Assembly (NCBI RefSeq): GCF_007858445.1
Contig: NZ_VIGV01000003.1
Coordinates: forward strand, 1-64,000
Direction: 5' to 3'
DNA length: 64,000 nucleotides
DNA from: Tsukamurella sputi
GTDB lineage: Bacteria > Actinomycetota > Actinomycetes > Mycobacteriales > Mycobacteriaceae
Shown in pieces: positions 57,834 through 64,000 of the stretch (position 1 is its first letter; each line of letters begins with the position of its first letter). The position numbers and the translations under genes were made by a program. Below the pieces are notes generated by a model. The model worked only from the letters and a program-made list of their open reading frames with translations, ran no database searches and was not told the DNA's origin.

Positions 57834-59002
57834 GTCAAACGACGGGCGTATCGATCGAGCTCGAGAAGGTGATCAAGCGCTACCGCGGGCAGGAGAAGCC
57901 CGCGGTGAAGGAGCTCTCCATCGCCATCGAGGCGGGGGAGACGGTCGCCATCGTCGGGCCGTCGGGTTGCGGCAAGACGACCACGCTGAAGATGATCAAC
58001 CGGCTCATCGAGCCCAGCTCGGGGCGGGTCCTCATCGACGGGGCGGACGTCACGACCGCCGACGGTGACCACCTCCGGCAGGGCATCGGCTACGTGGTCC
58101 AGGCAGGCGGGCTGTTCCCGCACTGGACGGTGGAGAAGAACATCGGCGCCGTGCCCGGCCTGCTGGGCTGGGACAAGGCACGCACCCGCGCCCGTGTCGC
58201 CGAGCTGCTCGAGCTCGTCGGGCTGGACCCGGAGGTCTTCCGCGGACGGTTCCCCAAGGAGATGTCCGGCGGGCAGCAGCAGCGCGTCGGCGTGGCCCGC
58301 GCGCTCGCGGCCGATCCGCCGGTCCTGCTCATGGACGAGCCCTTCGGCGCGGTCGACCCCATCACCCGCGTGCGACTGCAGGATCAGCTCCTCGCCATCC
58401 AGGAGGAGCTGCACAAGACCATCGTGATCGTCACCCATGACGTCGACGAGGCCATCAAGCTCGGCGATCGCGTGCTGATCCTCTCGGAGGGCGGCCAGAT
58501 CGAGCAGTTCGGGACGCCCGAGGAGATCCTCACGGCGCCGGCCAACGCCTTCGTCGAGGAGTTCGTCGGCTCGGGGGCCACGCTCAAGCACCTCTCGCTC
58601 AGTTCCGTGGGTGAGATCCCCAGCGCCCCGGTCGTGATCGCCCGCCCGGGCGACCCGTCGGAGGAGGTGGCGGCACGGGCCAAGGAGGCGAGGCTGAGCT
58701 GGGTCGTCGTGGTCGACGAGGACGACCGCCCGCGGGCCTGGCCCTCGGTGTCCGAGGTGCTCAGCAAGCCCGTGGTCTCGACCTACGTCGACCAGCGGCT
58801 GCCGGTGGCAGAACGCACGGCGACCCTCGCCGACGCGCTCGACGTGATGCTGGCCGCCAGTCAGGGCGGCGTCCTCGTCACGCAGCGCGGCAAGGTCATC
58901 GGCGCGCTCACCATCGAGCAGGTGGCGCAGCGGATCCGCGAGCGGCAGGCGCTGGCGAACCCGGAGCAGGCCGCCGACACCTACCGGGCGGCGCCGTCGT
59001 GA
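57830..59002 (+). CDS. Osmolyte ABC transporter ATPase with CBS domains (ProV/OpuCA-like)
   Basis: 390 aa, ATGA overlap with the upstream permease. Seen: Walker A GPSGCGKTTT, Q-loop VVQAGGLFPHWTV, signature MSGGQQQRVGVARAL, Walker B VLLMDEPFGAVDP and H-loop VTHDVDEA. The C-terminal part (about 265-375) has two CBS-like repeats, which in OpuA/OpuC transporters sense ionic strength or c-di-AMP. Energises betaine-type uptake. Coupled to the second permease. Confidence 0.93.
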   Translation: MSQTTGVSIELEKVIKRYRGQEKPAVKELSIAIEAGETVAIVGPSGCGKTTTLKMINRLIEPSSGRVLIDGADVTTADGDHLRQGIGYVVQAGGLFPHWTVEKNIGAVPGLLGWDKARTRARVAELLELVGLDPEVFRGRFPKEMSGGQQQRVGVARALAADPPVLLMDEPFGAVDPITRVRLQDQLLAIQEELHKTIVIVTHDVDEAIKLGDRVLILSEGGQIEQFGTPEEILTAPANAFVEEFVGSGATLKHLSLSSVGEIPSAPVVIARPGDPSEEVAARAKEARLSWVVVVDEDDRPRAWPSVSEVLSKPVVSTYVDQRLPVAERTATLADALDVMLAASQGGVLVTQRGKVIGALTIEQVAQRIRERQALANPEQAADTYRAAPS

Positions 59003-59796
59003 CCGCCGAGGCCACGGCGCCCAAGACGGCGCGCATCGGGCCCACGCCGCGCTTCGCGGGCGGCGTGCCCATCGACCTGATCCTCGAGCCGCTCCTCGTG
59101 GTGGTCGGCGTCGTCGGCTACCTGATCTGGCACGCCACGCATAAGTTCTCGGAGACCGAGGCGGTCCAGCTGCAGTGGTCGAAGCTCGGCGAATCGGTGT
59201 GGGAGCACATCCAACTCACCGTGGTCTCCGCCGTGCTCGTGGTGCTGATCGCGATCCCGCTCGGGATCCTGGTCACGCGCAAGCGCTTCGCCCGCGTCGC
59301 GCCGATCATCGTGGGACTCGCGAACGTCGGCCAGGCCGCGCCCGTCCTCGGCATGGTGGTGCTGTTCGCGATGTGGTTCGGCACCGGCTTCCGCACCGCG
59401 GTGGCGGCGCTCGTCGTCTACGCGGTGCTGCCGATCCTGCAGAACACCGTCACCGGCCTGCGCCAGGTCGACGACCGGGTCATCGAAGCCGCCCGCGGGC
59501 AGGGCTTCTCCGCGTTCGCGACCCTGGTCCGCGTCGAGCTGCCGCTGTCGGTACCGGTGATCCTGCACGGCGTGCGGACCGCGCTCGTGATCCTCGTCGG
59601 CACCGCGACCCTCGGCACCTTCATCGGCGCCGGTGGGCTCGGTGTCCTCATCACCACCGGAGTGACCCTGTACCTCCCGCCGCTGCTCTTCTCCGGCGCG
59701 CTGCTCGTGGCGCTCCTCGCACTGGCCATCGACTGGCTCGCCCGGCTCGCCGAGTACCTGCTGGCACCGCGCGGCCTGCGCGGGGTGACCGCGTGA
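58999..59796 (+). CDS. Osmolyte ABC transporter permease 2
   Basis: 265 aa, GTG overlapping the ATPase stop. Six transmembrane helices. Seen: EAA loop RVIEAARGQGFSAFATLVRVELPLSVPVILHG and GLANVGQAAPVLGMVVLFAMWFGTG. A longer N-terminal helix region than the first permease, as in OpuC-type pairs with two different permeases. Coupled to the binding-protein gene. Confidence 0.91.
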   Translation: MTAEATAPKTARIGPTPRFAGGVPIDLILEPLLVVVGVVGYLIWHATHKFSETEAVQLQWSKLGESVWEHIQLTVVSAVLVVLIAIPLGILVTRKRFARVAPIIVGLANVGQAAPVLGMVVLFAMWFGTGFRTAVAALVVYAVLPILQNTVTGLRQVDDRVIEAARGQGFSAFATLVRVELPLSVPVILHGVRTALVILVGTATLGTFIGAGGLGVLITTGVTLYLPPLLFSGALLVALLALAIDWLARLAEYLLAPRGLRGVTA

Positions 59797-60767
59797 CCGC
59801 GCGGACGCGCGTGCGGCGCGCGCTGCTGCCGGTGCTGGCGGGTCTTTCGCTGGTGCTCGCCGGTTGTGGCCTGGAGAGCTCGTCCGGCCACTTCGTGCAC
59901 GCCGAGCCCGCGGACGGGCAGACCCCGTTGGCGGGCGCGAAGATCTCCGTGACCTCGAAATCCTTCTCCGAGGGGATCCTGCTCGGCAAGATCAGCACCA
60001 CGATCCTGCAGGCGGCGGGCGCCGAGATCACCGACCTCACCAACGCCCCTGGGTCCATGTCCTCGCGTCAGGCGATGGTCAGCGGTGCGGCGGACGTCTC
60101 GTGGGAGTACACCGGCACCGTCTGGGTCAGTTACCTGGGCCGCACGGAGACGATCAGCGATTCGTCGGCGCTCTGGACACGAGTGCGCGACGCCGAGCGG
60201 GCCAACGGCATCGAAGTGCTGACTCCGGCCCCGTTCAACAACACCTACGCCTTCGCGGTGACTCCCGCGCAGAAGGACCGCCTGAAGCTGACCACCCTGA
60301 GCGACCTCTTCCGGCTGCCGCCGGCGCAGCGCTCCCTCTGCGTGGATCCGGAGTTCCAATCGCGCCCCGACGGTCTCGGGCGGTTGCTGGAGAAGTACGA
60401 GGTGCCACTCGGCGGGGCGACCCCGGCGAACACCATCACGACGATGGACGCCGGCGTCATCTACTCGGCGGTGTCCGGGAACACCTGTCTCGCCGGCGAC
60501 GTCTACGCGACCGACGGCCGTATCCGCAAGCTCGGCCTGCATCTGCTCGAGGACGACAGGAAGTTCTTCCTGCCCTACGACGGCGTGCCGGAGGTCCGTA
60601 CGGACGCGCTCGCCAAGTATCCCGCCATCAAGGACGTTCTCGGGAAGGTCAGCCGGCTGCTGACCAACGAGACGATGCAGGAACTCAACGGGCAGATCGA
60701 CATCGAGGGCCGCGATCCCGCCGACGTGGCGGCCACCTGGCTCAAGAAGGTGGGACTCGTCCGCTGA
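59793..60767 (+). CDS. Osmolyte-binding lipoprotein (ProX/OpuCC-like)
   Basis: 324 aa, GTG 59793. Seen: signal peptide with lipobox VLAGC (Cys near 26), then a type II periplasmic-binding fold starting KISVTSKSFSEGILLGKIS and containing SAADVSWEYTGTVW-type sequence (residues about 105-115), characteristic of OpuAC family proteins. Captures the osmolyte outside the membrane for the ABC transporter encoded upstream. Complete. Confidence 0.92.
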   Translation: MTARTRVRRALLPVLAGLSLVLAGCGLESSSGHFVHAEPADGQTPLAGAKISVTSKSFSEGILLGKISTTILQAAGAEITDLTNAPGSMSSRQAMVSGAADVSWEYTGTVWVSYLGRTETISDSSALWTRVRDAERANGIEVLTPAPFNNTYAFAVTPAQKDRLKLTTLSDLFRLPPAQRSLCVDPEFQSRPDGLGRLLEKYEVPLGGATPANTITTMDAGVIYSAVSGNTCLAGDVYATDGRIRKLGLHLLEDDRKFFLPYDGVPEVRTDALAKYPAIKDVLGKVSRLLTNETMQELNGQIDIEGRDPADVAATWLKKVGLVR

Positions 60768-60847
60768 ACCGGCTGCGGCCCGCACGCTTTCGGTCGCGGT
60801 GAGCGGAAGGGTTCACCCGGTGGACGCGCCGTTCGACACTGAACCGC

Positions 60848-61723
60848 ATGACCGACACCGCACCGGATCTGCTGGCACTCACCGCGGCTGAGGCGGCCAA
60901 AGTGTGTGCGGGCGAGTACGACCGTGTGATCCCCACCGAGTGGCCCGCGGGCGAGAGGTGGGCCACCCGGCTGTGGGGCGACGACGACGTGGACGTCTGG
61001 CTCATCAGCTGGGTGCCCGAGCGCTCCACCGAGCTGCACGACCACGCCGGCTCGCTGGGGGCGCTGACGGTGGTCTCGGGCGCGCTCGCCGAGCGCAGCT
61101 GGGATGGCGAGGCCCTGCGGGAGCGGCGGATCGACGCCGGCGGGCAGGCGTCCTTCGACCGCGGCTGGGTGCACGACGTGACCCGGCACGCGGACGCGCA
61201 CGATGCCGCGTCCGGCGAGGCGGACACCCCGACGCTGTCGGTGCACGCCTACTCACCGCCGCTCACCGCCATGTCGTACTACGAGGTCACGCGCCGCGGC
61301 CGGCTCCGCCGGGTGCGGAGCGAGCTCACCGACGAGCCGGAGGGCCCGATCGGCGGGCGCGGCATCGACGAGCTCCTCGCCACCGCCCGGGACCGCATCG
61401 ACCGGGTCGAGGCCGCGGACCTGCGCGCCGAGCTGGACGCGGGGGCGGTCCTCGTCGACACCCGTCCCGCGGCGCAGCGCGCCGCCGAGGGCGAGGTCGA
61501 CGGTGCCCTGGTGATCGAGCGCAATGTCCTGGAATGGCGCCTCGATCCGACCTCCGACGCCCGGATCCCCGAGGCCGTGGACTGGGACGTGCGCTGGATC
61601 GTGCTGTGCTCGGAGGGCTACGCCAGCTCCCTTGCCGCAGCGGCCCTGCGCGCGATCGGGCTCCGTCGGGCGACGGACGTCGCGGGTGGCTACCGCGCGC
61701 TCGAGGCGGCGCTGGTCGTCTGA
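60848..61723 (+). CDS. Cysteine-dioxygenase-like cupin fused to rhodanese domain
   Basis: 291 aa. Residues 1-150 form a cupin of the cysteine dioxygenase type with the three-His iron site HDH (His64, His66) and His109 (GWVHDV). Residues 165-291 form a rhodanese-like domain (ELDAGAVLVDTRPAAQRA, DWDVRWIVLCSEGYASS with the active-site Cys). CDO makes cysteine sulfinate; a rhodanese partner could pass sulfur as persulfide or thiosulfate. Not overlapping its neighbours; it follows the osmolyte operon by 80 bases. Confidence 0.85.
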   Translation: MTDTAPDLLALTAAEAAKVCAGEYDRVIPTEWPAGERWATRLWGDDDVDVWLISWVPERSTELHDHAGSLGALTVVSGALAERSWDGEALRERRIDAGGQASFDRGWVHDVTRHADAHDAASGEADTPTLSVHAYSPPLTAMSYYEVTRRGRLRRVRSELTDEPEGPIGGRGIDELLATARDRIDRVEAADLRAELDAGAVLVDTRPAAQRAAEGEVDGALVIERNVLEWRLDPTSDARIPEAVDWDVRWIVLCSEGYASSLAAAALRAIGLRRATDVAGGYRALEAALVV

Positions 61724-61729
61724 GCCGGA

Positions 61730-62896
61730 TCAGTGCTCGCGCCGCACGGACCAGCGGACCACCGTGCCGGGGCGGTCGGCGCCGGGGGTCGCGGACCGCA
61801 GCTCGACGGTGCCGCCCCGGAGTTCCGCGCGGGTGGCGAGGTTCCGCAGGCCGCTGCGCCGGCCACCGTCGGGGACGCCCGTACCGTCGTCGGCGATCTC
61901 GACCGTGACCGTATCGCTGCTCGCGAGGACGGTGACCGAGATGCGGGTGCCACCGGAATGGCGCACCGCGTTCGAGACGCCTTCGGTCACCACGGCCTCC
62001 AAGTCGCGGGCGAGGCCGTCGTCGGCGACCGCACTCTCCACGGGGCCGGAGAAGCCGACGTCGACCGATGCCTCGCCGCCGTGCGCCACCGCCCGTACCG
62101 CCCGGACCAGCCGGGTGCGCAGACCGCTCCCGCCCGAGGACAGTTCGAAGATGGTCGATCGGATATCGGCGATCGTGCGGTCCAGCTCGCCGATCACGGA
62201 GTCGAGCCGGTCCCGGACGGGCTCGTCCCGCGCGGCGGAACGGGCCACCTGCAGGCCGAGGCCGGCGGCGAAGATCCGCTGGATCACGTGGTCGTGCAGG
62301 TCCCGGCCGATGCGTTCGCGTTCCTCGATCACCTGGAGCTCGCCGAGGCGTTGCTGGTGCTGCAGCGCCTCCGAGTGCATCTGGGCGTTGTCGATCGCGA
62401 CTGCGGTCGCCGCGGCGAAGATCTCGATGGCCTTCGCATCGCTCGCGGTGAACGCGACGCCGTCGGCCTTCTCCGCCAGGTAGATGCATCCGAAGAGGTT
62501 CCCGCCCACGATGATCGGAGCACCGAGGAAGCTGTGCATCGGCGGATGGTTCGGTGGGAAGCCGACGGACGACGGATGCTCGGACAGCTCGGCGATACGG
62601 ACCGGCTGCTGCACCTCGAGCAAGTAGCCGAGGAGACCGCGACCGCACGGCGGATCCCCGATCAGCGCGGCGGTCTCCGCGTCGACGCCGACGTAGATGA
62701 ACTCCTGCAGCGAGCCGTCGTCGTTGCTCACGCCCACGGCACCGTAGCGAGCGTCGACGAGCGTCATGGCGGAGGTGACGATGCGGCGCACCGTCGCCGG
62801 CAGGTCCAGCCCCTGCGCAACGACCATCACCGCGCTGAGAATGTCCTGCAGGTCGGCGTCCGGCCGCTGGGCACCGGCGTGCGGGTCCCCGGTCAC
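61730..62896 (-). CDS. DosS/DosT-like GAF sensor histidine kinase, single GAF
   Basis: 388 aa from GTG 62896. Seen: one GAF domain (about 15-170) closely like the haem-binding GAF-A of DevS/DosS, with LVDARYGAVGV, GFPPNHPPMHSFLGAPI (His117 at the haem-ligand region) and LFGCIYLAEKADG. Then a HisKA_3-type segment ERIGRDLHDHVIQRIF (phospho-His201) and HATPase with VTEGVSNAVRHSGG and DDGTGVPD. Mycobacterial DosS has two GAF domains and about 580 residues; this kinase has one. It probably senses O2, NO or CO and phosphorylates the DosR-like protein encoded nearby. Confidence 0.85.
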   Translation of the reverse strand: MTGDPHAGAQRPDADLQDILSAVMVVAQGLDLPATVRRIVTSAMTLVDARYGAVGVSNDDGSLQEFIYVGVDAETAALIGDPPCGRGLLGYLLEVQQPVRIAELSEHPSSVGFPPNHPPMHSFLGAPIIVGGNLFGCIYLAEKADGVAFTASDAKAIEIFAAATAVAIDNAQMHSEALQHQQRLGELQVIEERERIGRDLHDHVIQRIFAAGLGLQVARSAARDEPVRDRLDSVIGELDRTIADIRSTIFELSSGGSGLRTRLVRAVRAVAHGGEASVDVGFSGPVESAVADDGLARDLEAVVTEGVSNAVRHSGGTRISVTVLASSDTVTVEIADDGTGVPDGGRRSGLRNLATRAELRGGTVELRSATPGADRPGTVVRWSVRREH

Positions 62897-62979
62897 CGGA
62901 CCGCGCTCCGCGAAAGCGGGAGCACCGTCGGGACGGACGTCCCTGGCCCCGTGCCGACGGGGCCGCGACGCTGGACGAT

Positions 62980-63228
62980 GTGAACGGAATCGACATCGAC
63001 CCGCTGGACCGCCCCGACGTGCGTGCGCTCGTCGTGGACCTCGCCGAGGCCGCGTACACCGGCCGGTTGGCGCGGTGGAACGAGGTGCGCACCACCGCCG
63101 CCGTGGACGACCTGGACTGGGAGTACCTCGTGTGCCGGCTGCTCGGCAGGCTGCTCGCCGAGCGAGCGGTGCAACGCGGTACGCCCGCCGTCGACGCCTG
63201 GTGCCGAGCCCGCGCCGCCCTGGCGTGA
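62980..63228 (+). CDS. Small hypothetical protein (82 aa)
   Basis: GTG start beginning MNGIDIDPLDRPDVRALVV, helical, with Leu/Arg/Ala-rich composition (RLLGRLLAERAVQRGTPAVDAWCRARAAL). It lies opposite and between the DosS-like and DosR-like genes. No family is recognised. Base composition is as coding as its neighbours, but the 5' end has only a weak purine stretch, so it may be a chance frame in high-GC DNA. Confidence 0.4.
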   Translation: MNGIDIDPLDRPDVRALVVDLAEAAYTGRLARWNEVRTTAAVDDLDWEYLVCRLLGRLLAERAVQRGTPAVDAWCRARAALA

Positions 63229-63245
63229 CGCGCGCACTGCCGGGT

Positions 63246-63893
63246 TCACCGGCGGGCTCCGCCGGCGTCGCGCCACTGCGCAGCACGCAGGGCCGCCTGG
63301 ACCCGGTTCTCCACCCCGAGCTTCGCCAGGATGCCGGTCACGTGATTGCGGACCGTCTTCTCCGCCAGGAACATCCGCTCGGCGATCTGCTTGTTCGTCA
63401 GGCCCTCGGCGAGGAGTTCGAGCACCGCCTCCTCTTGCCCCGTCAGGCCCGTCGGTGCCGCGGGCGCGGCCTGATCCCGGCGGATCCGCTGCAGCACCCG
63501 CGCCGTACTGGCGGAATCCAGGAGGGAGCCGCCGCCCGCGACCGTGCCGATGGCGGAGACCAGTTCGGTGCCGCGGATCTGCTTGAGCACGTAACCCTGT
63601 GCGCCCGCCGTGATGGCGTCCAGCAGGGCCTCGTCGTCCGAGTAGGAGGTGAGGACGAGGCAGGGCAGGCCCGGCACCAGCTCGCGCAGCGAACGGATGA
63701 GGTCGATGCCCGAGCCGTCGGGCAGCCGGACGTCGACCACCGCGACGTCGGGACGGACCGCGGGGACACGGGCGAGGGCCTCGCGGACCGTCGACGCCTC
63801 GCCGACGACGGTGTGGGTCCCGTCCGTCGCGAGGAGGTCGGCCAGTCCGCGCCGGACGATCTCGTGGTCGTCGACGAGGAACACCGTGGGCAT
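63246..63893 (-). CDS. dosR: DosR/DevR-like NarL-family response regulator
   Basis: 215 aa. Seen: receiver with Asp8-Asp9, phosphorylation Asp54 ([12 protein letters not shown]) and Lys104 (YVLKQIRG), the same positions as M. tuberculosis DosR; a linker; and a LuxR-type helix-turn-helix ([36 protein letters not shown]) near residues 145-205. Controls hypoxia/NO dormancy genes in relatives. The DosS-like kinase gene lies 349 bases downstream on the same strand, with a small opposite frame between them. Confidence 0.9.
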   Translation of the reverse strand: MPTVFLVDDHEIVRRGLADLLATDGTHTVVGEASTVREALARVPAVRPDVAVVDVRLPDGSGIDLIRSLRELVPGLPCLVLTSYSDDEALLDAITAGAQGYVLKQIRGTELVSAIGTVAGGGSLLDSASTARVLQRIRRDQAAPAAPTGLTGQEEAVLELLAEGLTNKQIAERMFLAEKTVRNHVTGILAKLGVENRVQAALRAAQWRDAGGARR

Positions 63894-64000
63894 GGCCCCA
63901 GCCTAGGCCCGCCGGACGTCGTGACCACTGCCGGAGGACGGACGGCGGGCGATCTCGGGACAAGTGTCCCGGGCGGCCCGGTGCGCACGTCCCCACCTGC

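Noticed and set aside
62893-63996. A 367-codon minus-strand frame over the DosR-like gene and upstream of the kinase
   Set aside because: Arg/Gly/Pro-rich translation without domains; a shadow of the DosR-like gene in another frame.
1-64000. CRISPR arrays, tRNA or rRNA genes, integrase or transposase genes
   Set aside because: None recognised by eye on either strand; a covariance-model search would be needed for certainty about RNA genes.

Overview
The window is high-GC actinobacterial DNA with many GTG starts and 4-base ATGA/GTGA gene overlaps. A DosR-type regulator, a CmtR/CtpG pair, a CysK2/MFS pair, a BlaI/M56 pair and mycothiol-type arsenate reductases point to Mycobacteriales (Tsukamurella, Gordonia, Rhodococcus or Mycobacterium-like). 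The genus cannot be fixed from the sequence alone. No rRNA, tRNA, CRISPR array, integrase or transposase was recognised.

Bases 1 to about 45,780 form a dense heavy-metal resistance region made of consecutive, separately regulated modules: (1) a TGT-like protein and an AbrB-type operon (0.2-2.5 kb); (2) ArsR with a CadI/ArsI dioxygenase (2.5-3.5 kb); (3) mer genes merA-merB-membrane protein with divergent merR (3.6-6.7 kb); (4) a six-gene ars operon, arsR-acr3-arsC-arsC-FAD oxidoreductase-GNAT (6.7-11.4 kb); (5) CmtR/CtpG divergent from a methyltransferase, a class III cyclase fused to a YHS metal domain, and CadD (13-17.6 kb); (6) small hypothetical genes and two decayed paralogues (17.7-19.5 kb); (7) a CsoR copper regulon with copZ-copA on one side and YHS-csoR-His-rich protein-MFS on the other (19.6-25.5 kb); (8) a cysK2/MFS pair (25.6-28 kb); (9) a CopRS-like two-component system with a Met-rich lipoprotein and a multicopper oxidase (28.3-32.1 kb); (10) an envelope module with TlpA, CcdA, Lnt, TlpA, an L,D-transpeptidase, an Lgt-like protein and a CPLCN membrane protein, with M56 peptidase and BlaI-type repressor genes and an NlpC/P60 hydrolase (32.2-42.9 kb); (11) MarR with a membrane protein and a second multicopper oxidase (43.1-45.8 kb).

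The most interesting structure is in module 10. Six copies of one operator, CTACTA-N7-TAGTAG, sit upstream of the TlpA-CcdA-Lnt-TlpA run, the transpeptidase, the Lgt-like gene, the CPLCN gene and blaI itself. This looks like a self-contained BlaI/M56 regulon that couples lipoprotein acylation, extracytoplasmic thiol chemistry and cell-wall cross-linking to metal stress.

Bases 45,780-64,000 read like ordinary chromosome: an Lrp regulator with a SnoaL-like protein, an NCS1 permease and a cyclase-family hydrolase; a lipid-type operon (AMP-ligase, saccharopine-dehydrogenase-like, SDR) with a divergent TetR; TetR/DUF1345; a HelR-type helicase preceded by a rifamycin-associated element; an OpuC/ProXWV-like osmolyte ABC transporter; a cysteine-dioxygenase/rhodanese fusion; and a DosS-like kinase with a DosR-like regulator.
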